64,000 nt of DNA. It comes from Plasmopara viticola. Lineage: Eukaryota > Oomycota > Peronosporomycetes > Peronosporales > Peronosporaceae. The translations under genes were made by a program, and so were the position numbers. Under the pieces are notes generated by a model. The model saw only the letters and a list, made by a program, of their open reading frames with translations, searched no databases and had not been told where the DNA came from. This document shows, piece by piece, positions 35,621 to 46,667 of the stretch. The stretch lies in NCBI GenBank assembly GCA_001695595.3, contig MBPM02000086.1:62001-126000 (forward strand), given 5' to 3'. The number at the start of each line of letters is the position of its first letter. Positions within the stretch are counted from its first letter, which is position 1.

Positions 35621-35635
35621 ATTTTCATTTGACGG
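35621..35635 (+). promoter_or_regulatory. Candidate oomycete initiator before DNAI2
   Basis: The sequence ATTTTCATTTGACGG resembles the oomycete initiator core (TCATTT type). It lies about 45 bp upstream of the DNAI2 start codon, a usual distance. It is a single short match with no experimental support. Confidence 0.3.
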
Positions 35636-35672
35636 CGAAAAACAATCCAAGGTCAAAGACCAAAACTGCAAT

Positions 35673-37439
35673 ATGGAGCTAGCTTATTTGTACACCAAAC
35701 AGCGCGAAAGTTTTGGACGTTATTGCGACTTTCGCGACGTGGATGCCAAGGTGCTCGAGAGCATTCCATGCACTGAAATGCTGGAAAATGATTACGTGAG
35801 ACGAAAACCGATGGTGACTAGGCTTGACACGATGCCACACATGTCGGAGCACGAGGTGAATACAGAGCAATTGGTGACTAAGCACAGCAGTATGCGGCAC
35901 GTGGAGGGTGGCTGGCCAAAGGACGTGGATTCGGCCGAACAGAGCGACGTGCAGCGATTCCGAAAAAAGGCGGAAAAGGATGACGACTATAAGCAAGCAG
36001 TTAAAGCTCTTGGACCAATAGTGGATCGCGCGCTTAAGCAAAATAATACCATCAATATCTATCAAGACTACTTTGCGCATATGGGTGAGGCTGCCACGAC
36101 TGAACAGCCTAGTGCAAAAGGTCTTGCAATTTTTCGCGATCCTGAGCCGGTCAAGCGCACAGTCTCGCAGATTGACTGGCATCCTGAAAGTCCGCAAAAG
36201 ATGGCAGCATGCTATTGTATTCTGAACTTTCAGGATCCAAAGTTTGCTTCGGCTCGACTTCCAGCCAACTCTTACATTTGGGATGTTCTAAATCCAAATA
36301 CACCAGAAACGATTCTGAAACCAGCTTCCCCGCTAGTGTGTATGCGCTACAATCCCAAATCCGTTGACCAATTGGTTGGAGGCTTGTACAACGGAATTGT
36401 TTCCTTCTTTGACCTCCGCAAGTCCGGCTCGATTCCAGCGGAATCGTCTATTATTGAGCACTCACATCACGACCCCGTCTACGACGTTTTCTGGGTTTCC
36501 AGCAAGACGGGAAATCAATGCTGCTCTGTCTCAACCGATGGCTGGATGCTTTGGTGGGATATCCGTCATCTCGCACAGCCGACACAAAAACTTCTCTTGA
36601 CCGATAAGGACAACTTGACATTCGGTGGGTCGTCCATGGAGTACAACATGGAAGCTGGTCCTACTAAATACCTTGTGGGGACAGAGCAGGGTGCCGTTCT
36701 GAGTGTAAACTTGAGAAATGCAAAGCAGAACAATGGCATCACCCTTTATGACACAGGAGCAGGAAAACATCACGGCCCGGTATGCGCAATACAGCGTAAC
36801 CCAATGCATAACAAATTTTTTCTCACCATTGGTGACTGGACTGCTCGCTTGTGGTGCGAAGATCTCAAGACCCCCATCATGAGTACGACGTATCACGCCT
36901 CGTACGTGACTGCGGGCTGCTGGTCGCCCACACGCGCGGGTGTCTTCTTTGTCACTCGAATGGATGGCGTAGTGGACATCTGGGACTTTTTTTACCGTCA
37001 GAACGAGGTGGCGTACTCACACAAGGTCGGAGATGTGGCTCTATCATCCGTCAGTGTGCAGGGTAATGCTGGATCTGGTGGTAAGCTTGTAGCTGTGGGT
37101 GACTGCAACGGGATGATCTCGCTCTTGGAGCTGTCGGATGGCCTTGCTGTGTCACAACTTAATGAAAAGGCCGCTATTAACGGCATGTTTGAGCGCGAGA
37201 CAAAGAGAGAGAAAAATTTGGAGGCCAAAGAAAAGGAGCTGCGCCGAAAGAAGGCCACGATAGAGGAGGGATCGGCGGACGATCGTGGTGGAAGCTTCAA
37301 AGACGACAAGATGGAAGAGCTGCTGCGCACTGTTGACGCCAATTTCCTGAGCATGATTAAAGAAGCGGAGGACTCGGAAAACAGGAACATGGAACATAAG
37401 GGTAGCGATGGGCTTGGCGGAAAGGGCGACGAGGATTAG
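35673..37439 (+). CDS. DNAI2: Axonemal dynein intermediate chain 2 (DNAI2/IC70-like)
   Basis: A single intact exon encodes 588 aa. It begins with the family N-terminus (MELAYLYTKQRESFGRYCDF) and continues through the pre-WD segment (NTINIYQDYFAHM) into a WD40 propeller with family signatures (SQIDWHPESPQK, FFDLRKSG, STDGWMLWWDIRHL, GDWTARLWCEDL, RMDGVVDIWDFFYRQNE). The C-terminus is a charged coiled coil. In the family this chain anchors the outer dynein arm to flagellar doublet microtubules and drives beating. Nothing is truncated and there are no introns. In an oomycete this protein is needed only in zoospores, so an intact copy implies a flagellate stage. Expression is probably sporulation-specific. 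Confidence 0.95.
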   Translation: MELAYLYTKQRESFGRYCDFRDVDAKVLESIPCTEMLENDYVRRKPMVTRLDTMPHMSEHEVNTEQLVTKHSSMRHVEGGWPKDVDSAEQSDVQRFRKKAEKDDDYKQAVKALGPIVDRALKQNNTINIYQDYFAHMGEAATTEQPSAKGLAIFRDPEPVKRTVSQIDWHPESPQKMAACYCILNFQDPKFASARLPANSYIWDVLNPNTPETILKPASPLVCMRYNPKSVDQLVGGLYNGIVSFFDLRKSGSIPAESSIIEHSHHDPVYDVFWVSSKTGNQCCSVSTDGWMLWWDIRHLAQPTQKLLLTDKDNLTFGGSSMEYNMEAGPTKYLVGTEQGAVLSVNLRNAKQNNGITLYDTGAGKHHGPVCAIQRNPMHNKFFLTIGDWTARLWCEDLKTPIMSTTYHASYVTAGCWSPTRAGVFFVTRMDGVVDIWDFFYRQNEVAYSHKVGDVALSSVSVQGNAGSGGKLVAVGDCNGMISLLELSDGLAVSQLNEKAAINGMFERETKREKNLEAKEKELRRKKATIEEGSADDRGGSFKDDKMEELLRTVDANFLSMIKEAEDSENRNMEHKGSDGLGGKGDED

Positions 37440-37590
37440 CAATGGTAGTGTTCATACATGAATTAAGTAATACTGGCAAGTTGAAGTAGGAGTGACGATC
37501 ACTTAGGTTTCCTTTTCCGCATCCGTGCCGATCGTTTTGCATTACAATTCCATTTTGACAACAAAGAATACAAAAGCAAGGCAATACGAG

Positions 37591-38231
37591 ATGCCACGAA
37601 TCTGCGTAAGTCACTTGCACAATTAGTACGCGAAGAAATGCGGTGTGTAATTTAATCGTATGTCATGCAGGAGAACGAGGACGAACTGCAGTCGAGCGGA
37701 GACGGCGTGGAGACTGAAGGGGAAGAAGAAGATATTTTGTCCGCGCATAACTCCACGACTAAGGACCGAGAGGATATTATTCGACCTCAGTCTTTGAGCG
37801 ATGAGGGCGAGCAACTGACGCCGTACGTGGCTAAATGTTTTGGACATTTGGAGACATTGAGGAAGCGCAAACGCGAGCAAGAGGAACGAGTGGAGACTCT
37901 TGTCGAAGGTCGAAGAAAAAAGAGAGTGAATGTCAATGTTTTGGCTGATGTGTTGTTTGACGTGGTAGAAACCTTCGGACAGATCGAAGCTATTATGCAA
38001 GAGATGATGCGCGAGTTGCAGGAGCGCCACGCTGCTTCGCACGCGCAATTTGAAACCGCCGACAATATGCTTGCGCGCAGTCTTCACATGCACAACCGGG
38101 TTCGTGCGACTTTAATGGCTCGTATACTAGGTTTCGTCAATGTCTTGTTAATGGGCATGTTCGAGCAGACGGAGAAAAAACTTAAGATGATCGCAGCCAT
38201 TTTACTGCACGAAGACAGCGGCGTCGAATAG
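37591..38231 (+). CDS. Coiled-coil protein, function unknown
   Basis: The main exon runs 37671-38231 and encodes a charged protein: an acidic N-terminus (VETEGEEEDIL), then a basic coiled coil (LRKRKREQEERVETLVEGRRKKR), and then amphipathic helices. Two starts are possible. One is ATG at 37665, giving 188 aa. The other is a tiny first exon at 37591-37605 (MPRIC) joined across a 65-bp intron with a perfect GTAAGT donor to 37671, giving 191 aa. I prefer the spliced form because of the donor. Near the C-terminus a hydrophobic stretch (ILGFVNVLLMGMF) could be a membrane segment. The family is not recognised. Confidence 0.6.
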
Positions 38232-38314
38232 GGCAAATAATATACAAAATTTCCAGAATATTTTATTTAAACATTCCATATTGAATTTTATTATCGCTAT
38301 TGTTCATCCGATCA

Positions 38315-40396
38315 ATGGCGATGGAATCGGCAAAAACTTGGGGAGTGCACTCAAAAAAACCCTATGGCGATGCAGATGTAGCCACCGACGCATTGCATCA
38401 ATTAAATGGGCTAGATAGAACGGCGGATAACGATGAACAGCTGCAAAGAACTGAAAGAAGCAGCGTGGAAAATGACGGAATATTTTTTAGCGGGACTGAA
38501 GATGCGGGAAAGATTTCATGCGACGCAAACCCGCAAGTTACAGGCATAGTTCCAACGACCAAGACTTTTGATCGGCTTGTATCGGCACTTATCCATAAAC
38601 CTGACACCAACTTATACTTTGATCAATGGAAGCGCAAGATGAATTCAAAAAGTGCAGTAAAACGACTGCGTATGGCGCTCGAGGAGTTGTTGCCAAGGGT
38701 CTGTTGCAACGATAAATATTACAAGATAGTCGCGGACTTACATTATTTTCATGTTTGTGCTATAGTTGATTGGAGGTCGGGACTATGCAGGTGCATCAAA
38801 AGTGCTGGAGGTGATGTATCATCGATTCTCCATAATACCAGCTCTGTGTATAGAGGTCAATGCTGGAACTATTACTTATTTTGATGTACATGCGTGAGTC
38901 AGCGGCACTGATCATACAGTCGTTTTGTATAGGCTAGTCTCGAAATTTTACGTCGGCAGCCAGACTACCGTGATGAAATGCTAAAATTTTACGAGGGTGC
39001 GCTGCGCGTCGAACGTATCGATGTAGGCTTTTTAAGAACCATTGTCTCCTTAGGACACATTCACAAAAATAAGTTACTCACATTCAGATGTTGTTGTCTC
39101 AGAAAGCTTTGATTTTGAAAGAGATGTGGCTATTTCAAATTGTGCACGGAGAATTCTATGAGGCGTACCATTTTTACCAGGACAAGCTTTCGCTGGTAAC
39201 GTACTAATGTGTAATGCTTGATTAACCACTTTTTTTAAATATCGGTTCTGTGTAACGCTTGTCAAACGTTTGTGGCACTCAAGATTGAGGAATTCGAAAA
39301 TGATGCGAGATTGCTTGCAAACTTCGGAATTTTATGCTACTGGCTCATGCTTATCGAGTCAAAAGAACTTCGTGATACGCTCAAACGGGAAGATATGGGA
39401 TGTCACAGCTACGAAGATAAGGATGAGACATCTTTATTTGGCAACGAATTTTGCACTAGGGAAAGTTTGGAATCGGTCATCGAGTCTAATTTCTTGTTTA
39501 AAACACCCATTGGACCTCATATCCTGTATCAGCACGCTAGCAATGCACTTAGACGAGCAGGGGCGCTATGTCCGAGATCAGCCATGTTTGTGGAGTTCTA
39601 CGTGCAGCTCCTTGTACTTGTGGGAGACATTCAACCAGCATGCGATTATCTTGAGACCTTTTATCACATGAACCCTGGCGATCCTCATGGGCCAAGAATG
39701 GTAAGATGACATTTGTTATCCGGATCTGCTTGATTGTTCACGGCGATTTTCCTCTAGCTGGCACGATATTTAAACTGTTACTTTCCGGATTCGGTGGATG
39801 CCCAGGTCGCCGTTCTTCTGAGGTAAAGATGTTTTTCATAAGCCCGCAATGTTTACTCACTTATTAACCTGACGCTTTTTATAAACTATAGATGGACGAA
39901 AGACGATCCTTCTTGTAATTACCCGCTGGAAAAATTGTTGGAATTATCTAGCGCTGGCGCAGTCTCATCATATGTTTTAACCAAAGTCCTTGTTGATGCG
40001 CTTGATGTTTGTGGAAGCGACTTGTACGTAGTGAAGAACCCAAGCATAGCTTTGGCCTTGTGGAGGAATCTAGCGGAATTAGTGGCAGCTATGGATGAGG
40101 ACGAATTCTTATTAGATCAAATTGAGAACGATTTATCAGATAAAGTAACATTGGCAGAGGTAGGAGCCCAGCGCCTGTGGTGGAAGCGAGTCTATTTTGC
40201 TAAACCAAGCTCAGTGGAGGAAGTCGTAACTGTTGCACGACACGACGGCATATTTATGAAGATATCCATTTATCGTGCTGCTGTGGCAGAACGGTTTTTT
40301 CCTGGTCCAATTCCAATGACATATGCTTTGCGTTCTGCCATGGTTTTGCCAGATGTGACATATAGCATTGAACATGTTCGCTTGTTCAAAAGGTGA
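38315..40396 (+). CDS. TAF1A-like RNA polymerase I initiation factor subunit
   Basis: At least six exons are inferred: 38315-about 38845, 38933-39022, 39103-39195, 39284-39700, 39758-39822 and 39892-about 40392. The last four joins are phase-consistent with good sites; the ends of exons 1 and 2 are less sure. The joined protein is helical. It has segments that resemble human TAF1A (SL1/TIF-IB subunit): EFENDARLLANFGILCYWL, then VEFYVQLLVLVGDIQPACDYL, then an RLWWKRVYFAK region matching the TAF1A tryptophan-rich segment. TAF1A helps place Pol I at rDNA promoters in the nucleolus. The 3' end is unresolved: the exon either stops at 40394-40396 or splices onward. The identification rests on short motif resemblance only. 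Confidence 0.5.
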
Positions 40397-40448
40397 CACT
40401 TTTTTTAGCTGAATTAGGATACAGCTAATCATTCTTACCTAAATCTAG

Positions 40449-41676
40449 CTTTTTTCCATCTGCTTCAAGAACAACTTCGAATTCAGCAGCATGCAGACCA
40501 TTTTATAGTAAGCCGTTCATTAATTCCATCGTTGACAGAAGTACTCGAAAAACGATCGAGTTGCCCATTTTTGAGGGAAGCTCAGACTCTATTCGCGTGA
40601 TCGACCGTAGCTCGATTTTTGAAAAAGAAAACGCTAACGAGAAGACTGAGGTAGGAGTAACTCGATCAGGAAAATGCGAAATAGTTGATCAGCGTTTTGT
40701 TGAAGAACTGTACCAAGCACTTGACGGTAAAGATTGCAATTTAAGCTTGAGTACGAGACCTTACCAGCAAAAGCGGAAAATTGATGCCATATCCTCCTCG
40801 ACTCCTGCAATGATTCCGGCTTTTGCTAAAGTTATTGAAGAGGAAGTTTACAATAACCCGGATGCCACTCTACGTCACATTTACTCGACGATATTCCATA
40901 AATTTCGCCGCTCAGATATCTTGGTGCCCACTTTAAAAAGTGTTGCGCATTGCGTTGTTTTTTTTAAGAACCGGTACAGAAGGAACGACGAGGACTACGG
41001 TCATGGTGGCGTGCTGATGCGATACGAGGAATTTATTGTTACATACATGCGTCGTCGAAAATTACATGGCTTAAACGAGATTACGATTGATGTCGCAAAC
41101 GCGGTTGTTGATGAGATGACGCGTGTGTTGCCCAGCCCGCATTCATTTCTTCCCGACGTGGAGGTTGTCAAAAAGATTATGCACCGTAAAATACCGATGC
41201 TTTTACGTGAACGGAGACTTCGGCTTATAGAGCTAAAAAAGACTTTGCTGCCTGTACTAAGACAGCTCGTGTACGTTGAAGACACTTTTTTTGCGAATGC
41301 GGTTTTTTCAGTGATCGAGCAAAGTGGACTTCTGGGTGTGCTGACCCGTGTCGACATCGCGCACACTGTGGAAAAAATGTTGCCTACGCATTACTACAGA
41401 GTACTGCAGACCATGCGGCCTCTTCTTTTGAAACATATCACGTCAGCTGCCTTTCGAGTTGACTGCGGCACTGCGGAAGAGATTTTCAAGAAAATAAAGA
41501 GACAGAAGCCGAGGATCGAAGAGGTAAAAGCACTTTTGTGGGTAGAGAGATACGAGGTTCTAAACGGGTTGATAAGTCACGACAGAAAATCAAATGACAA
41601 TGGCAATGAATATAATAACGATAGTCGTAGCCGTTCTAACAGTGAAAATGCGAAAGACAGTGACGACAGCTACTAA
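40449..41676 (+). CDS. Unknown helical protein, possibly 3' part of the preceding gene
   Basis: An open frame runs from about 40449 to the stop at 41676. The first ATG inside is at about 40810, so either the start is in an upstream exon or this is the 3' continuation of the TAF1A-like gene, through a weak GTGACA donor at 40393 and the acceptor ending at 40448. The protein is rich in charged helices (FRRSDILVPTLKSVAHCVVFF, then DVEVVKKIMHRKIPMLLRERR) and ends in an Asn/Ser/Asp-rich tail. A second frame at 40425-40603 also reads well (HLLQEQLRIQQHADHFI), so the junction cannot be settled by eye. No family is recognised. Confidence 0.5.
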
Positions 41677-41746
41677 GTCACATGCCGGCATTCGCCTTCA
41701 CTCAAATTACTCATTCGTGGACTAAATTTTTAATGCAAGCTCGACT

Positions 41747-44532
41747 TTATTTGTTAGGACGCTGTTTGAACATCTCTCCACGCCTGCGTTTGTCTTGATG
41801 AACTGCACACCACTGCGTATCTAACGCAACCGAATCCCCTCTCTCCGTAGCTCCCACATAGGTGCCAGCAGAAAATTCTGCTTTTAGAGCGTGAGAGGCC
41901 GACAGCCGGGCCTTACAATTTGCATGGTGTATCGAGCGCATCAATAGCCGTTGAACTCGGTAGCAGCAAATGCGGCATCTCTGAAAGGTACATTGACTCC
42001 CACGCTGTACTGTTATTAAACATTCTGGAGACTCGCAAACGAGTTGAATTTGGATTGCAGACTTATTATCTCCATTATCACTGACGGAATTAGAATTAGT
42101 ACTGTTACCGAGAGAAGATTGATCTTGAGCGTGTGGTCGATTAGCGGACCAAATGACGCGTGACGCTCCAACATGAACATGACTGACCAGTGCCAATTTT
42201 GCTTGGTGACGTGCTTTTCGACGAAATTTGTCGTCGTTTGAGTCGGAGTTTCCAATGTCTTTGATTACGGAGTCCTTTACGCTCTTTAGAGCAGGACTGA
42301 CAAAACTCTCCAAACTACCACGATCACGAAATGGTATACGCAACATTCCACTTGGCCTTTTGTCAATCAGACGAATGAGGAATGGTTTCAATAAATGTGT
42401 TAGCATTTGTGGTAACAAATGAAATGACAACATCAGCCAGATGACTGAGCGAGCTATATTTATTGGCGAAAGACTGAAGTAAAGGTGAGATATCCACCCT
42501 TCCGACACGATCTCTCTTGAGCTGCTCTGATGGAAACATTCTGCCTCAAGAAAAAACACACGGCTCCCCCTATCCGCTTCAATTAACCATGAGCCGTCGT
42601 TAGAGCGACTTAACTGCTGCTTTTCTTTTCCAAAAACTTTACGGTGCTGCTCGTTTTTAACGACAAATCTTACATCGAACAACGCTGAGAAAAATGCGTG
42701 CGCGGGTTGGTTCCGCTCTGTTGGTTCCCACGCTACCTTCAACACTGTCGCCCCTGCTTTAGATGCAATTTCACTCAATTTGCGCACCACTGCGTGCTCA
42801 ACTCCCCGATTTAATGCTCGACAACTAAGCAAAAAACTGTCTATACGCAATATGTTGCTACTGCGTTCATACCGACCAAGTGCCACACTCACAAGACCGT
42901 AGTGGCCGAAACGATCAGTCACGTGAGTGCAGATAACTATGTTCTCCGGCTGAGCGACATAATTCAATAGAGTTTCTTCTTTCAATCGCTTCGCGAATGT
43001 CGTAGCTGTGTTAAACTGATTAGTGCGATGGTGAAGCTGAAGAGCTCGTGTGAAGGACGGGCTTCTTTCTTTGAGCTCTTGATCATGATTGAGCTCTTCA
43101 AAGACAATTTTCACGTCGAGAGCGTTTAAAAACGCCTTGTGTGTTGAAAAAGATTGACGCAATTGATGACGCTGGAAATTTTGCTGATAAAGTTGCGTTC
43201 GTAAGCCATCTTCCTTAGTACAAGTGTTCGCGCTCGCTCTACATGAGCTTGATTTTGGAAATTCATCAAAAATCCACTCGTGATCCAGCACTGACTCAGA
43301 AAAATTTACCCCAAGCGGAATGACCGTTACGGACGGCAACGCACTTGACACTTCGCTGCACTCGAGCGGGTTGTCGTCAATAAATATGAATGAATCCAGC
43401 CCTGTCAAATGATCATATAATCCAAGTGAGCGCAGTAATTGTGCAGCGAGTGTGTCCTACCTCACCAACGTTAAGTTCCTTGGCAAGTTGCACGATGTTA
43501 TCCGACTTTGGCTGCCAGTTGATTTTGGTGGCCACCACATGCTTCTCCAAATTTAGCACCATATCATGACGGCGTAGTTTAAACACCTCCAGCACGTCCT
43601 TTGGAATATTTTTACTGCAAAGTGCAATCAGCATTCCTTTCTGCTGCTGTGCAACAACAAAGCGCTGAAGCGAGAGAAATCGCTGTTCAAGCTTAATTCC
43701 AAAGGAACCAACTTCAGCAATTGCACCGCCCCACAAAGTGTTGTCGCAATCAAGTACGATCACTTTTTTTGAATTGTTACGGAGTCGAAACAAACGACAA
43801 ATTTGCCTGCAAAGTGATAAACTTAGTACGTTGAGCATAGCTTGCGTGTATGGAGAATGCTGACGCTCGTCAGTAATGGCGTTATAAAATGCAGTCGTGT
43901 ACTGCTGTTTAAATAATTCAAGTAGTTGCTTTGACGTCTGCATAGTTACATTTTGCATAGTCTTTATCTTCTCTCGCAACTCGCCTTCAATTGCATCAAA
44001 TTTTGCTGCCATAGTCGGTGGGCAAGGGCACAGCAATACAATAAGTGGGGGAGAATTAGCCATTGAGTCATACCGCTCAAGATCGTTCAGAAACGAAAGC
44101 ACGGCTCTTTCAACATTACTGGCAATTACTCGATCCTCATCATGATTTGTGCAACGATGTTGCAACTCAGGGTGTGCCACTACAAGGTCACTTAGGCGTA
44201 CAAGCAAGACAATTAAATCCACTGGTCGTGCAGGATGCAACACGCCGTTCGACCATTCGTCGAAGTGGATCAGACTACCATATCGCAGCCACTGCAAGTC
44301 AACGTCGACATTCCACACAGCCTGAAGGCACGACAAAGACATTATAATTAGCAGACATTATAATCATAGAAGTAGCGATGGTATGTGGCTGATCCTGAGT
44401 CCGTATCACCATCTTAAAGACGGTTGTTTGGTCAAAATATATACAGACATTTGTCAAAAGATAATGCAGCGGTACTGCGAGGGCCTCATCGCATGCAAAG
44501 GTGCCTCCGATTGCGACGCGATTGTAGGACAT
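41747..44532 (-). CDS. FkbH-type HAD phosphatase / GNAT acyltransferase protein
   Basis: Three exons (44532-44449, 44321-43466, 43401-41747) join in phase to 864 aa; the introns are 127 and 64 bp. Exon 1 supplies the family N-terminus (VAIGGTFACDEALAVPLHYLL). Exon 2 has the HAD motif (KVIVLDCDNTLWGG) with the nucleophile Asp. The exon 2/3 junction restores GLDSFIFIDDNPLE, the conserved HAD C-terminal motif. A GNAT-like domain follows (DRFGHYGLVSVALGRY, then LSCRALNRGVEHAVV). In bacteria FkbH proteins load glyceryl units from glycolytic intermediates onto carrier proteins for polyketides. The C-terminus adds about 250 residues, including a Cys/His cluster (CTFQRCRICCYRV) that could bind zinc. 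The eukaryotic role is unknown; bacterial ancestry is inference. Confidence 0.8.
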
Positions 44533-44838
44533 TATTGCTCACTAGTGCACACACAAAATCGCAGCGATGGTTTATTACACTACTGGTCCGATTTAAGTAC
44601 GATCTACATTGCTTAATCCTCGGGTTTCCGTTCGTACTTGGACGGGTTAACGCGGTACCTGCCGCGGCAAGTCATATCAGTACAACATTGGCAGCAGATG
44701 TATCACTATCGCCGCTTACATATTGCCGTACTGGATTGTCGGAGTATGCTCATTGTCCACGTCCACAATGCAGACGGCCATTGCTGCCATACAGTGCAGA
44801 AATTCTTTAGCTAGCAGTAGTTAGCAAAGGCGGCCGCG
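44533..44838. other. Intergenic between FkbH-type and lipocalin-like genes
   Basis: This 306-bp stretch separates the FkbH-type start from the end of the next gene on the same strand. It should hold the FkbH-type promoter; nothing specific was recognised. Confidence 0.35.
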
Positions 44839-45376
44839 TCAGCACTCACTATTAGCGTCAAGCACGCGGTACGTGATCGTAACCATGGACTCCTGCAGAC
44901 AAAAGTTAAGGATAGCAACGTTTGCTTCCGGCTTGAACACGCCGTGGCACGTCACTCCTTCAAAGCTCCACTCCATGAATATACCTTGCTCATCTGGAAT
45001 AAACTAAGCTTGGTAACCATTGATAGATACATCAGCTTTCACAAGTGAACTGAACTTTTTAAGCCAGACGAACCTGCACAGTGTAGGCAGCGGCAAGGTC
45101 CTGCTGCTTGAGTGTGCGGCCAAATGACCACCGCAGGAATCTATACCGGTAATATTATGATGATAGCTGAAAAAAATAAGTGCATTAAGAAGATATGAAT
45201 ACAAACTGTGTGTTGGGCTGGCGCGCCGCATCGAGATCTTCTTCGATCAACACAACATTGTTCGTGGAGCGAAGGTGCTCGAAGTCGGATCCGAAGCGGC
45301 GCCACTTCAGATTGCGCTTCCAGAAGCCTTTAAGGTACGCACACAAATCCCCATTCGGCACAGCATAGCTCGTCAT
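44839..45376 (-). CDS. Small lipocalin-like beta protein, unknown
   Basis: Three exons (45376-45207, 45140-45074, 45003-44839) join in phase across introns of 66 and 70 bp to give 133 aa. None of the three pieces alone forms a convincing protein; the joined product does. It alternates short strands (FLRWSFGRTLKQQDLAAAYTV, then EWSFEGVTCHGVFKPEANVAI), ends with MVTITYRVLDANSEC and has the feel of a small beta barrel such as a lipocalin or CpcT-like fold. There is no signal peptide, so it is probably cytosolic. The start is the first ATG of exon 1 (MTSYAVPNGDLCAYL). The function is unknown. Confidence 0.55.
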
Positions 45377-45466
45377 CGCGACGCACTCTGTGATTTTTCA
45401 TATCTACCAGAAATCGAATAATTTTACATAATTACGGTGTTATTTCCTTAATATTACACTCTACAT

Positions 45467-45771
45467 TCAAGAATGCGAAACCACAGCAAATGCTGTAAGA
45501 TAGTCGCCAGCATCTTTGAATGTGATCATTATATCTTTTAGATGAGGCATTAAGTGCCGGTCGTAATACCGGCAAGGTTTGTCGAGCGCAATGAGAGTGC
45601 GAGTGGTGGTATGTCCACACCTTCAAGCGTGAAATAGTAAAGTGTGTCACACAGCACCTTGCACAAAGATGCCATTTGTTTTCCCCGGGTTGAGTCTAAA
45701 ATGAAATTCGACAAATCTGCTTTATAAATGTATTTTCCTCCAAAGCTGCAATTATGTCTAAAATTTAGCAA
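45467..45771 (-). CDS. Unresolved small coding segment
   Basis: Two minus-strand open stretches in different frames both look protein-like. One is 45771-45550, with GGKYIYKADLSNFIL and SLCKVLCDTLYYFTLEG. The other overlaps and ends at TGA 45467-45469, with KPCRYYDRHLMPHLKDIMITF and AGDYLTAFAVVSHS. They may be exons of one small gene whose splice sites I could not fix, or a gene broken by a frameshift. No family is recognised. Confidence 0.3.
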
Positions 45772-46373
45772 GTACTATATCTGTTCTGATATCCTTCATG
45801 CCGATATGGTGTCTATTGCGCACCAATAGTCACCATTTTTTAAAAAGCTTTTACCACAAAAGCTTGGCCTCACAAAATGTTTTGCTACCACTGACATACG
45901 TTCAGTATGAGAAAGATAAGTAATATTCATCGTTTTTGACGATGTCGACTTAAACTTAACGAAGAGTGCCTGTCGGCTGGATCATTTTACGAGTATCGAT
46001 ATATGGTGATTGCTTTGGCTTTCACATAGGCCAGTGCTTAAGACTGCGACCATTACGAAGACGACACTAGCACCGAAGTCTGCTCCAGCAATAACAGCTG
46101 CGCCTGTGCCTTGGAAGACGAGTCTTGAAAAAATCGCTTGCCAAAGTCCAAAAAGCTTTTTCCTCCATTGCGGCCGAAACGTGCGTCAACTCTTCTCCAT
46201 CGCTCAAATGTCCACAGGCATCGTTGCCTTCTTCCAAATAATATGGCGAACATTTGCCTGAGCTAGGGTGCAGGGCGACGAAGAAGTCTCAGACTTATGG
46301 CAGCGGTGTTAAAACTTAGTAGACTTGACGTCAGAATTAGAGGCCATTTAAAAGGCTTCGCCTGAAAGGACAG
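45772..46373. other. Intergenic left of LTR element
   Basis: No gene could be supported. A short Ala/Pro-rich frame at about 46053-46110 has no further support. Confidence 0.4.
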
Positions 46374-46378
46374 AAAAG

Positions 46379-46655
46379 TGTTGTCGAAGATGCTGGCGAA
46401 AAGACGCCTCGACCAGCGACTGCCTATCGGTAAGTACCGGTATCTGCAATCAGTTGATGACTGCTTGAAGGAGCGGGTTCAAGATGGGCAAAAGATCGAC
46501 TTTGGGATGGGAAGATGATTGCGCCCGGATGGTGAGTCGTTCTGATTGGCTTAGATAAATCATTGGCTTAGAGGTAGCATGTAGTTGCGAACTAAGGACC
46601 TTAAATATATTCACTTTGCATTCTACCATCTAGTGCTCACTTTGACCTTTCTTTA
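46379..46655 (+). repeat. 5' LTR
   Basis: 277 bp, starting TGTTGTCGAAGATGCTGG and ending TTTCTTTA. It differs from the 3' LTR by three substitutions near the start, one T deletion in ACCTTAAAT and one substitution near the end. The start and end are defined by the direct repeat and the flanking AAAAG duplication. Confidence 0.93.
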
Positions 46656-46667
46656 GGTTATGAGCCC
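46656..46667 (+). other. Primer-binding site, initiator tRNA-Met half-molecule type
   Basis: GGTTATGAGCCC lies directly after the 5' LTR. It is complementary to the anticodon stem-loop of initiator tRNA-Met (around its CAU anticodon), not to a tRNA 3' end. This matches the half-tRNA priming known from Drosophila copia. The site overlaps the gag start codon at 46660. Confidence 0.65.
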
